Positions 25,988-34,569 of a stretch of DNA of 64,000 nt are shown here, piece after piece. Within the stretch, counting starts at the first letter, position 1; every line of letters starts with the position of its first letter. The position numbers and the translations under genes were made by a program. This DNA comes from Sphingomonas sp. 8AM (GTDB lineage Bacteria > Pseudomonadota > Alphaproteobacteria > Sphingomonadales > Sphingomonadaceae). The notes under the pieces were generated by a model, which worked only from the letters and a program-made list of their open reading frames with translations, had not been told where the DNA came from and searched no databases. The stretch spans positions 1,795,661 through 1,859,660 of the forward strand of contig NZ_LR733844.1 of NCBI RefSeq assembly GCF_902506455.1. Direction: 5' to 3'.

Positions 25988-26463
25988 CCGCGATCACCGA
26001 CCTGATTGTCACGGGCGCGGATGGCGCGCCCGTTCGGCTCGATCAATGGCGCGGGCAGGTGCTGCTGATCGTCAACACCGCCTCAAAGTGCGGATTTACG
26101 CCACAGTACGAGGGACTGGAAGCGCTGCACCGCCGCTACGCCGGGCGCGGTTTTGCGGTGCTCGGCTTCCCCTGCAACCAGTTCGGGGCGCAGGAGCCCG
26201 GCGATGCGGCGGAGATCGCGAACTTCTGCTCGCTGACCTATGACGTGACCTTCCCGGTGTTCGCAAAGATCGATGTCAACGGCGCGCAGGCCGATCCGCT
26301 GTTCGAGCGGCTGAAGGTCGAAGCACCGGGGGTGCTCGGGACCAAGGCAGTAAAGTGGAACTTCACCAAATTCCTGATCGACCGCGATGGCAGGGTCGTG
26401 CGCCGCTACGCTCCGACGACCAAGCCCGACGAGATCACCGCCGACATCGAGACGCTGCTCTAA
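25984..26463 (+). CDS. Glutathione peroxidase (Cys-type, thioredoxin-like)
   Basis: A 159-residue peroxidase reducing hydroperoxides. The peroxidatic residue is Cys 36 in NTASKCGFTPQ, with the family's Gln in FPCNQFGAQEPG and Trp in KWNFTKFLID. A second Cys in FPCNQ is conserved, and the Cys-type bacterial enzymes usually take electrons from thioredoxin. No UGA codon is present at the active site, so it is not a selenoprotein. The start overlaps the GNAT stop. Confidence 0.95.
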   Translation: MTAITDLIVTGADGAPVRLDQWRGQVLLIVNTASKCGFTPQYEGLEALHRRYAGRGFAVLGFPCNQFGAQEPGDAAEIANFCSLTYDVTFPVFAKIDVNGAQADPLFERLKVEAPGVLGTKAVKWNFTKFLIDRDGRVVRRYAPTTKPDEITADIETLL

Positions 26464-26466
26464 CCG

Positions 26467-26571
26467 ATGTTCGGCGATCGCGTGGTGCTCGGCTGCATGT
26501 TCGGGCTGATCCTCGCGATCCTTGCGCTGCTGCTGGTCGCGATGGCGTTGGTGCATGTGGCGGCGCGGTAA
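26467..26571 (+). CDS. Putative 34-residue single-pass membrane peptide
   Basis: ATG 26467 opens 3 bases after the gpx stop. The frame codes MFGDRVVLGCMFGLILAILA followed by LLLVAMALVHVAAR, essentially one membrane helix. Position right after gpx suggests co-transcription, but there is no separate ribosome site beyond the end of gpx. It may be a genuine microprotein or chance. Confidence 0.4.
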   Translation: MFGDRVVLGCMFGLILAILALLLVAMALVHVAAR

Positions 26572-26579
26572 CTACCGCC

Positions 26580-26674
26580 CGTCAGTCCCGCGTAGGCGGA
26601 AATTCAGACGCGCGGGCCTGTCGACAGAGGCGCGATGCCAGAGGTTCTGGATTCCTGCCTGCGCGGGAGTGACG
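26580..26674. repeat. 95-bp palindromic element, family 3, second copy
   Basis: Starts CGTCAGTCCCGCGTAGGCGG and ends CCTGCGCGGGAGTGACG, with the inner TTCAGAC/TTCTGGA remnants. It is more diverged than the copy at 12867. It lies between gpx and hdeD. Confidence 0.75.
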
Positions 26675-26711
26675 GTCAGGGCGAAACGCCGGGTCAGCCC
26701 CACCAGGCAGC

Positions 26712-27299
26712 TCACCCCGGCATCGCAAACGCATCGGCACCCTTGCGATGGTCGCTCGCCGCGGTGATCGCAGTCACGCCGCCGACCAGAAAGCTTACCC
26801 CGAGGATGAACCCCGGCAGCGTCAGCGCCGACCACGGCACCGTCGCCAGAATAAACCCGGCCAGCAGGATGTTGACCACGCCCAGCGCGATCATCAGCCC
26901 GCGCCGCCGCCGCATCCGGAAGCCCAGCACGACCTCCAGCACGCCGCGGACCAGCAACCACACCGTCACCATCAACGTCAGCGACAGCGCGCCGGTCGCC
27001 GGCTCGAACACCATCACCGCGCCGACGATCACCGACAGCAGGCCGAACAGCACCGCATAGATGCGCCCCTCATGACCCTGCCCGAACAGCCCGGCGGCGA
27101 TCGAGAACACGCCCGAGACGAACAGCAGCGCGCCGATCACCACCGTCGCCGCATAGGTCGCCGCAAACGGCCAGACGAACGCCGCCACGCCCAGCAGCAC
27201 CGACACCACGCCATAGGCCATGATCCAGCCCCATCCCGCGCCGGTCGCCGGGCCGGGGATGCCGAACCCGCGTTCCGATGAAGCTCCGAATTGCGCCAT
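26712..27299 (-). CDS. HdeD family acid-resistance membrane protein
   Basis: A 195-residue inner-membrane protein with six predicted membrane helices in three pairs, matching the HdeD/DUF308 repeat pattern: WIMAYGVVSVLLGVAAFVWP, then AATVVIGALLFVSGVFSIAAG, and so on, with G.RMRRRR between helices 4 and 5. HdeD is linked to acid resistance at high cell density in E. coli; the biochemical role is unknown. ATG 27299 has GGAGTG upstream. Confidence 0.88.
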   Translation of the reverse strand: MAQFGASSERGFGIPGPATGAGWGWIMAYGVVSVLLGVAAFVWPFAATYAATVVIGALLFVSGVFSIAAGLFGQGHEGRIYAVLFGLLSVIVGAVMVFEPATGALSLTLMVTVWLLVRGVLEVVLGFRMRRRRGLMIALGVVNILLAGFILATVPWSALTLPGFILGVSFLVGGVTAITAASDHRKGADAFAMPG

Positions 27300-27402
27300 G
27301 TCGATCACTCCATTCCGGCTGGGCGAACGGGTCGGCGTGTTCGCGGTTCCGCTCAAGCGGTCGGGGATGGTCGAATCGGGTCGGCGCGCCTAGGTTGCAG
27401 CG

Positions 27403-30400
27403 ATGCCGCATTCCGGGTTCGTGCCACTCCGCATCTTCTCCAGCTACACCATGCTCGATGGCGCGATCGAGCCGAAGGCGATCGCCAGGCGCGCTGCGAA
27501 GCTCGGCTTCCCCGCCGCGGCGCTGACCGACCGCAACGGCCTGTATGCCGCGATGGCGTTCTCGGACGCAGCGATGGGCGCGGGCGTACAGCCGGTGATC
27601 GGCACGATGCTGGGCGTCGCGCGCCCCGACATGCCCGAGGGCGTCGCGACCGCGACCGACTGGATCGCGCTCTATGCGCAGGACGAGACCGGCTACGACA
27701 ACCTTTGCGCGCTCGTCAGCCATGCGCATCTCGACCGCCCGCTCGAACTCGCACCGCATGTCGGGTTCGAAATGCTGGAGCGTCATTCCGCCGGGCTGAT
27801 CGCGCTGACCGCTGGCGGCGAGGGCGGGGTGGCCCGGCTGTTCGCCGAGGACCAGCCCGACCGCGCCATCGCTTACGCCGATCGCCTCCACGCGATCTTC
27901 GGCGACCGGCTCTATATCGAATTGTGCCGCCGCGACGATGCGATCGAGGACAAGGCCGAGCCGCTGCTGCTCGACCTCGCCTATGACCGTAACTGGCCGA
28001 TCGTCGCGACCAATCCATGCTGTTTCGAGGAAGCCGATTTCGGTGACGCGCATGACGCGATGCTGTGCATCGCCTCGTCGAGCTATGTCGAAAGCGAGGA
28101 TCGTCCGCGCAGCTGCGGCCATGCGTGGATGAAGCCCGCAATCGACATGGCGGCGCTGTTCGCCGATCTGCCCGAGGCGCTCGCGAACACATTGGTGGTC
28201 GCGCAACGCTGTGCGGTCGCCGCGCCGAAGCGCAAGCCGATCCTCCCCAGCCTGGCGGGCGACCGCGAGGGCGAGGCGGCGATGCTCCGCAACGACGCCG
28301 CGGCCGGGCTGGAGGCGCGGCTCGACCGGATCGAGGAACTCGGCGCGCAGCCTGCCGACGATCCGAACTGGCGCGAGACGTATCGCGAGCGGCTGGCGTT
28401 CGAGGTCGACGTCATCATCCAGATGGGTTTCCCCGGCTATTTCCTGATCGTCGCCGACTTTATCAAATGGGCGAAGGATCACGACATTCCGGTCGGGCCG
28501 GGGCGTGGCTCGGGTGCGGGCTCGGTCGTCGCCTGGGCGCTGACGATCACCGATCTCGATCCGATCAAGCTGGGCCTGCTGTTCGAGCGCTTCCTGAACC
28601 CGGAACGCGTGTCGATGCCCGACTTCGACATCGATTTCTGCGAAACGCGGCGTGGCGAGGTGATCCGCTACGTGCAGGAGAAATACGGCCGCGATCAGGT
28701 CGCGCAGATCATCACCTTCGGTAAGCTGAAGGCGCGCGCGGTGCTCAAGGACACCGGGCGCGTGCTCCAGATGAGCTATGGCCAGATCGACCGGCTGGCG
28801 AAGCTGGTGCCGAACCACCCGACCGATCCGTGGGACCTCAAGCGCGCGCTGAACGGCGTGCCGGAGATTGCGCGCGAATATTCCAACGACAATCAGGTCC
28901 GGCACCTGTGGGACCTCGCGACCAAGCTGGAGGGGCTGCCGCGCCACTCCTCGACCCACGCCGCCGGCGTGGTGATCGGCGACCGCCCGCTCGCGCAACT
29001 GGTCCCGCTCTACCGCGATCCGCGTTCGGATATGCCGGTCACGCAGTTCGACATGAAATATGTCGAGGGCGCGGGGCTGGTCAAGTTCGACTTTCTCGGG
29101 CTCAAGACGCTGTCGGTGCTCAAGAAGGCGATCGAGCTGCTCAGGAAGCGCGACATTCACGTCGATCTCGATGCGCTGCAATGGGACGATGAGGGCGTCT
29201 ACAAATTGCTTCAGCGCGGCGACACAGTCGGCGTGTTCCAGCTCGAATCGGAGGGGATGCGCCGCACGCTGTCGGCGGTGCGCCCGACCAATTTCGGCGA
29301 CATCGTCGCACTCGTCTCGCTCTACCGCCCCGGCCCGATGGACAACATCCCGTCGTTCGGGCGGCGCAAGCAGGGGACGGAGGAGATCACCTATCCGCAC
29401 CCGTTGCTGGAGCCGATCCTTGCCGAGACCTACGGCATCTTCGTCTATCAGGAACAGGTGATGCAGGCCGCGCAGGTGCTGGCGGGCTATTCGCTCGGCG
29501 GCGCGGACCTGTTGCGGCGCGCGATGGGCAAGAAGATCAAGGCGGAGATGGACGCACAGCGCGCCACCTTCGTCACCGGTTGCGCCGAGCACAACCAGAT
29601 CCCCGCGCCCTACGCCAACCAGCTGTTCGACTTGATCGACAAATTCGCGGGCTATGGCTTCAACAAGTCGCACGCCGCGGCCTATGCGCTGCTCGCCTAT
29701 CAGACCGCGTGGCTCAAGGCGCATCACCCGGCGGAATTCTTTGCCGCGTCGATGTGTTACGACCTGCACCTGACCGACAAACTGGCGATCTTCGTTGATG
29801 ACGCGCGGCGGCTCGGCATTCCTTTGCTCCCGCCGTGCATCAACGGCAGCGTCGCCGAGTTCGACGTGCAGGTGAACGACGAGGGCCAGCCGGCGGTCCG
29901 CTACGCGCTCGCCGCGCTGAAGTCGGTCGGCGAAGGCGCGATGGAGAAGCTCTGCGAGGAGCGCACCACATCGGGTCCGTTCAAGAGCCTCGACGATCTC
30001 GCCGCACGCGTCGATCCGCGGCTGCTCAACAAGCGCCAGCTCGAAACGCTCGCGGCAGGCGGCGCATTCGATGGCCTGGAGCCCAACCGCGCCGGTCTCC
30101 ATGCCGTCGCCGAGACGGTGCTGGCGATCGCCGCGCGCACGCACGAGGGGCGGACCAGCGGGCAGGGCGGGCTGTTCGGCGACGATGCCGGCGCGGGCGA
30201 CGCGATCAAGCTGCCCGCCAACGTGCGCTGGTCGCTCGCCGAGCGGATGGAGCAGGAGAAGGAGGCGTTCGGCTTCTATTTTTCCGCGCATCCGGTCGAC
30301 CGCTACCGGCATCTCGCCAAGACACACGGCGCACGCACCTATGTGACGCTCGGCGAGTTGCAGATCGCCGACGGCGCGCGCGTGATGGCGACGATGGCGG

Positions 30401-30903
30401 TGCTGGTCGAGGAAGCGCGCTGGCGTACCTCGGCGCGCGGCAAGCGTTACATGATGGCGACGCTCTCCGACGCGACCGGTCAGTTCATGGCGACCTGCTT
30501 CGACGACGGCCCGGCCGCCGATCTCGAGGAGGCCGCCAAGAACGGCGGCTGCGGCTTGGCGACGGTCGAGCTGGACCGCCGCCCCGGCGAGGAAACCCCG
30601 CGCGTCACGGTCAAGTCGATCAAGCCGTTCGAAACGCTCGCCACCTCAACGCGCTTTGCGCTGGAGGTGCATGTCGCCGACGCCAGCGCGGTGGCGGGGC
30701 TCGCCGCGCTGATCGGCCCGTTGCGCGGCGCACGCGGCAAGGTGACGCTCAAGGTGCCGATCGGCGAAGGCGAGATCGCGACCGTGATCCTCGACCGCGA
30801 CTTCGCGCTCGACGCGGAACTGGCGGAGCGGATCGAGGCGCTGCCCGGCGTGACCAAGGTGGATTTCGAAGTCGAGGAAACGCGGTTGCGGTCGGTCGGG
30901 TGA
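27403..30903 (+). CDS. dnaE: DNA polymerase III subunit alpha
   Basis: The 1166-residue catalytic subunit of the replicative polymerase (DnaE1). An N-terminal PHP domain (1-280) is followed by the polymerase core with catalytic Asps in PDFDIDF (409 and 411) and a third in VKFDFLGLKTL; then helix-hairpin-helix and OB regions. QGGLFG at 921-926 is the beta-clamp-binding motif. The first PHP motif, HxH in active forms, reads FVPLRIFSSYTMLDGA here: both metal-binding histidines are absent, so proofreading should come from a separate DnaQ. ATG 27403. Confidence 0.97.
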   Translation: MPHSGFVPLRIFSSYTMLDGAIEPKAIARRAAKLGFPAAALTDRNGLYAAMAFSDAAMGAGVQPVIGTMLGVARPDMPEGVATATDWIALYAQDETGYDNLCALVSHAHLDRPLELAPHVGFEMLERHSAGLIALTAGGEGGVARLFAEDQPDRAIAYADRLHAIFGDRLYIELCRRDDAIEDKAEPLLLDLAYDRNWPIVATNPCCFEEADFGDAHDAMLCIASSSYVESEDRPRSCGHAWMKPAIDMAALFADLPEALANTLVVAQRCAVAAPKRKPILPSLAGDREGEAAMLRNDAAAGLEARLDRIEELGAQPADDPNWRETYRERLAFEVDVIIQMGFPGYFLIVADFIKWAKDHDIPVGPGRGSGAGSVVAWALTITDLDPIKLGLLFERFLNPERVSMPDFDIDFCETRRGEVIRYVQEKYGRDQVAQIITFGKLKARAVLKDTGRVLQMSYGQIDRLAKLVPNHPTDPWDLKRALNGVPEIAREYSNDNQVRHLWDLATKLEGLPRHSSTHAAGVVIGDRPLAQLVPLYRDPRSDMPVTQFDMKYVEGAGLVKFDFLGLKTLSVLKKAIELLRKRDIHVDLDALQWDDEGVYKLLQRGDTVGVFQLESEGMRRTLSAVRPTNFGDIVALVSLYRPGPMDNIPSFGRRKQGTEEITYPHPLLEPILAETYGIFVYQEQVMQAAQVLAGYSLGGADLLRRAMGKKIKAEMDAQRATFVTGCAEHNQIPAPYANQLFDLIDKFAGYGFNKSHAAAYALLAYQTAWLKAHHPAEFFAASMCYDLHLTDKLAIFVDDARRLGIPLLPPCINGSVAEFDVQVNDEGQPAVRYALAALKSVGEGAMEKLCEERTTSGPFKSLDDLAARVDPRLLNKRQLETLAAGGAFDGLEPNRAGLHAVAETVLAIAARTHEGRTSGQGGLFGDDAGAGDAIKLPANVRWSLAERMEQEKEAFGFYFSAHPVDRYRHLAKTHGARTYVTLGELQIADGARVMATMAVLVEEARWRTSARGKRYMMATLSDATGQFMATCFDDGPAADLEEAAKNGGCGLATVELDRRPGEETPRVTVKSIKPFETLATSTRFALEVHVADASAVAGLAALIGPLRGARGKVTLKVPIGEGEIATVILDRDFALDAELAERIEALPGVTKVDFEVEETRLRSVG

Positions 30904-30911
30904 CGCCGACG

Positions 30912-30942
30912 CCGGCATTGCGAGCGTAGCGGAGCAGTGACG
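30912..30942. repeat. Half copy of the family-1 element
   Basis: GGCATTGCGAGCGTAGCGGA matches one arm of the 77-bp element; the second arm is missing. It lies just downstream of dnaE. Confidence 0.6.
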
Positions 30943-30989
30943 AACCAACTGGCGGATTGTCTCGGGAAATGCCGGCAGCTGTCAGCCCG

Positions 30990-31526
30990 TCACACCCCCC
31001 GCACGATCCCGGCGACATAGGTCCGCAACACCGCACGCACTTGCGCCGACGCGAGCGTCACGCCGCCATCGAGCGCAAGCGTCGCCAGCCCGTGCACGAT
31101 CGCCCAGCACCCCAGCGCGGCGACCGGATCGTCTTCCCCCACCAGCGCCGCGACGCGCCGGGTGAGGATCGCGAACGCTGGCGTATCCGGCTGCTTCGGC
31201 GCCGCCGCCCCGCAGGTGAACATCGCACGGAACAGCGCCGGATGCGCGCAGGCGAAGTCGACGTAGGCGCCCCCCTGCGCGACCAGCCGCTCGGCATCGC
31301 TGCCCTCGGCATCCGCCGCCGACAAGGCCGCGAGAAACATCGCGAACCCACGCTCGGCAACCGCCGCCATCAGCGCCGCCTTGTCCGCGAAATGCCGGTA
31401 CGGCGCCATGGCCGACACCCCCGCCGCACGTGCCAGCGCCCGGATGCCCGGCTCGGCCTCGCCGGCCTCCAGCATTGCGATCGCATGATCGAGCAAGGTG
31501 TCGCGCAATCCTGCCGCCGGAACCAT
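30990..31526 (-). CDS. TetR/AcrR family transcriptional repressor
   Basis: A 178-residue protein. The N-terminal helix-turn-helix is recognisable (GIRALARAAGVSAMAPYRHFADKAAL); the C-terminal ligand domain ends in a WHG-type helix (CWAIVHGLATLALDGG), matching the TetR_C WHG subfamily. It is divergent from the DUF4188 gene, and two matching palindromic sites lie between them, so it probably represses both genes until an inducer binds. Confidence 0.9.
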   Translation of the reverse strand: MVPAAGLRDTLLDHAIAMLEAGEAEPGIRALARAAGVSAMAPYRHFADKAALMAAVAERGFAMFLAALSAADAEGSDAERLVAQGGAYVDFACAHPALFRAMFTCGAAAPKQPDTPAFAILTRRVAALVGEDDPVAALGCWAIVHGLATLALDGGVTLASAQVRAVLRTYVAGIVRGV

Positions 31527-31530
31527 CGTC

Positions 31531-31574
31531 TGTTTACACCGTATACATGCCTGTCTATGTGTACGGTGTAAGCA
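31531..31574. promoter_or_regulatory. Paired operators of the TetR regulator
   Basis: Two 17-bp imperfect palindromes, TGTTTACACCGTATACA (31531-31547) and TGTGTACGGTGTAAGCA (31558-31574), share TGTnTAC-NNN-GTA. They are inverted relative to each other, centres 27 bp apart, so the whole also reads as 15-base arms with one mismatch around an 8-base centre. They sit immediately before both start codons, fitting autorepression plus control of the DUF4188 gene. Confidence 0.75.
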
Positions 31575-31588
31575 ATGGAGCGACGATC

Positions 31589-32044
31589 ATGCAAGCCAGC
31601 GATGCCAAAAGGATGACCGTCGATCTGGCCGCGTGGCCGGATCTGGTGGTGGTGATGCTCGGGTTTCGCGTCGGCAGCCTGCGCGGGCTGCCCTCTTTTC
31701 TGCGCATCGGCCGCGGGCTGCGCGAGATCGCGCAATCGCCGCCCGATGGCCTGCTCGCCGCGCACCAATGCCTGCATGGCTGGAACCACGTCGGCATCCG
31801 CCAGTACTGGCGCGACCTCGACAGTCTCGAGGCGTTCACCCGCTTGATGCCGCATGCCGGCTGGTGGAAGGACTTCCTCGCCGATCGCCACGGCAACGGT
31901 TTCTGGCACGAGGCCTATGCCGCGCGCGGCGGGATGGAGGCGATCTACGTCGACATGCCGCACGCACCCGGCCTCGGTGCTTTCGCTCCGGCGCTCCCCG
32001 CGCACGGGCGGCTGATGTCGAGCCGCAGCCGCTTGGGGCGGTGA
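31589..32044 (+). CDS. DUF4188 / monooxygenase-family protein
   Basis: A 151-residue cytoplasmic protein. Segments LVVVMLGFRVGSLRGLPSF, IGIRQYWRDLDSLEAF (here VGIRQYWRDLDSLEAFTR) and GNGFWHEAY...GGMEAIYVDMP are those of DUF4188, related to dimeric ferredoxin-like monooxygenase or aldoxime dehydratase-type proteins. Function is unproven. Start ATG 31589 with GGAG 9 bases upstream, directly after the TetR operators, suggests inducible detoxification of a small organic compound. Confidence 0.78.
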   Translation: MQASDAKRMTVDLAAWPDLVVVMLGFRVGSLRGLPSFLRIGRGLREIAQSPPDGLLAAHQCLHGWNHVGIRQYWRDLDSLEAFTRLMPHAGWWKDFLADRHGNGFWHEAYAARGGMEAIYVDMPHAPGLGAFAPALPAHGRLMSSRSRLGR

Positions 32045-32063
32045 GGCAGCTCATACCCCCATT

Positions 32064-32140
32064 CGTCATTGCGAGCGGAGCGAAGCAATCCAGAGCCGGA
32101 GCAGGACGCCCTGGATTGCTTCGCTACGCTCGCAATGACG
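32064..32140. repeat. 77-bp palindromic element, family 1, copy 4
   Basis: Standard 30+17+30 structure, loop in reverse orientation (CCGGAGCAGGACGCC). It lies between the convergent DUF4188 and radical SAM genes. Confidence 0.92.
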
Positions 32141-32149
32141 ACTAAGCCG

Positions 32150-33226
32150 CTAGAACAACTCTCCCTGCGCCCCCGCCGGCTTGCGGAACAGGTCGCAGCG
32201 CAGGTCCAGCGTCCGCCGCCGGTCCGGAAACCCCGCCTTGGCCCGCGCGATCCGGAACCGCGTCCGCAGCAGTTCCGCCCACGGCCCCTGACCCTTCATC
32301 CGCATCCCGAAGCGCGGGTCGTTGTCCTTGCCGCCGCGCAGCGACTGGACGATCGCCATCACCTTGCCCGCGCGATCGGGATAATGTTCGTCGAGCCATG
32401 CACGGAACAACGGCGCAACCTCCCACGGCAGCCGCACCGGAATGTACGACACGCCCAAAGCCCCCGCCGCCGCCGCGCGCGCAACGATCGTCTCGACCTC
32501 GCTGTCGGTGATGGCGGGGATCACCGGCGCCATGTTGACATAGGTCGGCACGCCCGCGTCGGTGAGCGTGCGCACCGCCGCCAGCCGCCGCTCGGGCGTG
32601 GTCGCGCGCGGCTCCAGCGTCATCGCGATACGCGGATCGAGCGAGGTGACCGACATCGCCACCGCCACCAGCCCCTTGGCCGCCATCGGCGCGAGCAGGT
32701 CGAGATCGCGCACCACCCGGTCGGACTTGGTGGTGATGACCAGCGGATGGTCGCATTCCGCCAATACCTCGATCAGCGCCCGCGTGATCCGCCATTCGCG
32801 TTCGATCGGCTGATACGGATCGGTGTTCGTCCCCATCGCGATCGGCGCGCAGGCATAGCCCGGCTTGCCCAGTTCGACACGCAGCAGCGCGGCGGCGTCG
32901 GGCTTGGCGAACAGCTTCGTCTCGAAATCCAGCCCCGGCGACAGATCGTGGAACGCATGGCTCGGCCGCGCGAAGCAATAGATGCAGCCATGTTCGCAGC
33001 CACGATAGGCGTTGATCGAACGGTCGAACGGCACGTCGGGCGACTGGTTGCGCGAGATGATCGTGCGCGGATGCTCGACGGTGACGGTCGTGCGCACCGG
33101 CGGTGGCGCGCCATCAATCACCTCCCGCGCATCGCGCCAGTCGTCATCCTCCTCCGCCTGCGGCAGGTTGAAGCGCGCACTCCGGGTGATGAGGGTCGCG
33201 CCGCGGTGCGGCCGGAGATTCGCCAT
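32150..33226 (-). CDS. PA0069 family radical SAM protein (SplB-like)
   Basis: A 358-residue radical SAM enzyme. The 4Fe-4S motif is C-x3-C-x2-C in GCEHGCIYCF (Cys 77, 81, 84). The preceding NQSPDVPFDRSINAYRG and later AMGTNTDPYQPIER and VTSLDPRIAMTLEPRA are hallmarks of the PA0069/SplB-related family, which resembles spore photoproduct lyase but occurs in non-sporulating bacteria. The substrate is unknown; a DNA- or nucleotide-related role is only inferred from the resemblance. Confidence 0.92.
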   Translation of the reverse strand: MANLRPHRGATLITRSARFNLPQAEEDDDWRDAREVIDGAPPPVRTTVTVEHPRTIISRNQSPDVPFDRSINAYRGCEHGCIYCFARPSHAFHDLSPGLDFETKLFAKPDAAALLRVELGKPGYACAPIAMGTNTDPYQPIEREWRITRALIEVLAECDHPLVITTKSDRVVRDLDLLAPMAAKGLVAVAMSVTSLDPRIAMTLEPRATTPERRLAAVRTLTDAGVPTYVNMAPVIPAITDSEVETIVARAAAAGALGVSYIPVRLPWEVAPLFRAWLDEHYPDRAGKVMAIVQSLRGGKDNDPRFGMRMKGQGPWAELLRTRFRIARAKAGFPDRRRTLDLRCDLFRKPAGAQGELF

Positions 33227-33282
33227 TGCGCGAAGCTATCGGGCCGAATAGAACGTTACAAGAACAAACAGGGAGATGCGAT

Positions 33283-33615
33283 GTGGCCCGCCTCTATTAT
33301 CTTGAGCTGCCGACCCGCGATCGGGCAGCGTCCAAGGACTTCTATGCGCAGGCATTCGGCTGGACGTTCACCGATTTCGGCCCGGATTATGCGGCGACGC
33401 TCAGCGGCGATACCGATGTCGGGCTCGACGCCGCACCCGACCGTGTCGCCGCGCCGCTGCCGGTGATTGAGGTGGACGATCTGGAGGCGGCGCAGGCCGC
33501 GGTCGAGCAGGCCGGCGGAACGATCACCGTGCCGATCTTCGCCTTTCCGGGCGGGCGGCGCTTCCACTTCCGCGATGTCGACGGGCACGAACTCGCGGCG
33601 TCGCAGTCGGGGTGA
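33283..33615 (+). CDS. VOC (glyoxalase/bleomycin-resistance-like) family protein
   Basis: A 110-residue protein with one vicinal-oxygen-chelate fold: LYYLELPTRDRAASKDFYAQ, FGWTFTDFG, then VEQAGGTITVPIFAFPGGRR and FRDVDGHELA. The motifs fit a small metal-dependent or metal-free VOC dimer. The in-frame start is GTG 33283, with GGGAGA 6 bases upstream; a nearby ATG at 33281 is out of frame. Confidence 0.85.
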   Translation: MARLYYLELPTRDRAASKDFYAQAFGWTFTDFGPDYAATLSGDTDVGLDAAPDRVAAPLPVIEVDDLEAAQAAVEQAGGTITVPIFAFPGGRRFHFRDVDGHELAASQSG

Positions 33616-33621
33616 GTTGTC

Positions 33622-33698
33622 CGTCATTGCGAGCGTAGCGAAGCAATCCACGGCGTCCTGGTCGGGCTCTGGATTGCGTCGCTACGCTCGCAACGACG
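33622..33698. repeat. 77-bp palindromic element, family 1, copy 5
   Basis: Standard structure, loop in forward orientation (GGCGTCCTGGTCGGG); the right end has GCAACGACG. It lies between the convergent VOC and moaB genes. Confidence 0.92.
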
Positions 33699-33722
33699 GA
33701 TTTACCCAATGACGGGCTGGCC

Positions 33723-34250
33723 CTACCGCTCCATCAGCCGCGGCATCAGCTCGACGAAATTGCATGGCCGGTGGCGACTATCCAGTTGCGACGACAGGAT
33801 GCCGTCCCACGCATCCTTCACCGCGCCGGTCGAGCCGGGCAGCGCGAACACATAGGTCCCGCGCGCCACGCACGCACAGGCGCGGCTCTGCACCGTCGAG
33901 GTGCCGATCGTCTGGAAGCTCAGCCAACGAAACAGTTCGCCAAAGCCGGGGATCAGCTTGTCGGCGACGCGCTCGACCGCCTCGGGTGTCACGTCACGCC
34001 CGGTCACGCCGGTGCCGCCGGTGGTGATGATGCAATCGACCTGCGGATCGTCGATCCAGCGGTGGAGCTGCGCGACGATCGCGTCGACATCGTCGCGCAG
34101 GATCGCGCGCTCGGCCAGCACGTGCCCGGCATCCGACAGTCGCGCGACCAATGTGTCGCCCGAGCGATCCTCCGCCAGCCCGCGCGTGTCGGAGACGGTC
34201 AGCACCGCGATGCGGACGGGCAGGAAGGCGCGGCTTTCGTCGATTGGCAT
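33723..34250 (-). CDS. moaB: Molybdenum cofactor biosynthesis protein MoaB
   Basis: A 175-residue protein of the MoaB/Mog family, molybdopterin adenylyltransferase type. [13 protein letters not shown] begins the fold; [21 protein letters not shown] carries the conserved GGTG and Asp motif; the later [18 protein letters not shown] is the MPT-binding segment. Length fits MoaB rather than MoeA. No other cofactor genes are adjacent. Confidence 0.93.
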   Translation of the reverse strand: MPIDESRAFLPVRIAVLTVSDTRGLAEDRSGDTLVARLSDAGHVLAERAILRDDVDAIVAQLHRWIDDPQVDCIITTGGTGVTGRDVTPEAVERVADKLIPGFGELFRWLSFQTIGTSTVQSRACACVARGTYVFALPGSTGAVKDAWDGILSSQLDSRHRPCNFVELMPRLMER

Positions 34251-34336
34251 CCTGCCGGGGTAGCGGTGCGGGGCAGGGGCGTCCAGCGGGTGCGCCGCGT
34301 TCTAGATCATGATGACGTGCGGCCGAACATACCGTT

Positions 34337-34413
34337 CGTCATTGCGAGCGAAGCGACGCAATCCAGGGCGTTCTGGTCCGGCTCTGGATTGCTTCGCTAC
34401 GCTCGCAATGACG
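34337..34413. repeat. 77-bp palindromic element, family 1, copy 6
   Basis: Standard 30+17+30 structure, loop in forward orientation (GGCGTTCTGGTCCGG). The left arm has AGCGAAGCGACGC in place of AGCGTAGCGAAGC, so the arms are less well matched. Confidence 0.92.
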
Positions 34414-34569
34414 GATCAAGTTGACGTCATCACGCTTGGCGAGAGCCAGATCCATGAAGCTGATGCGTCACCCCGGCGAACGCCGTGGCGACGAAGAGAG
34501 ATGGTTCAGGTGAGGTGATGGCGGGTGCGAGGGGGGGCGTCGATCGCAAGCCCGCGGGCAAACCCCGTC

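Noticed and set aside
25984..26463. Selenocysteine in glutathione peroxidase
   Set aside because: The active-site codon encodes Cys, with no in-frame TGA.
27070..30327. A 1085-codon minus-strand open frame opposite dnaE
   Set aside because: It mirrors dnaE codon structure, has no domain and no ribosome site; dnaE is certain.
1937..34413. CRISPR-like repeats
   Set aside because: The repeats are palindromic, kilobases apart and single, with no regular spacers and no cas genes.
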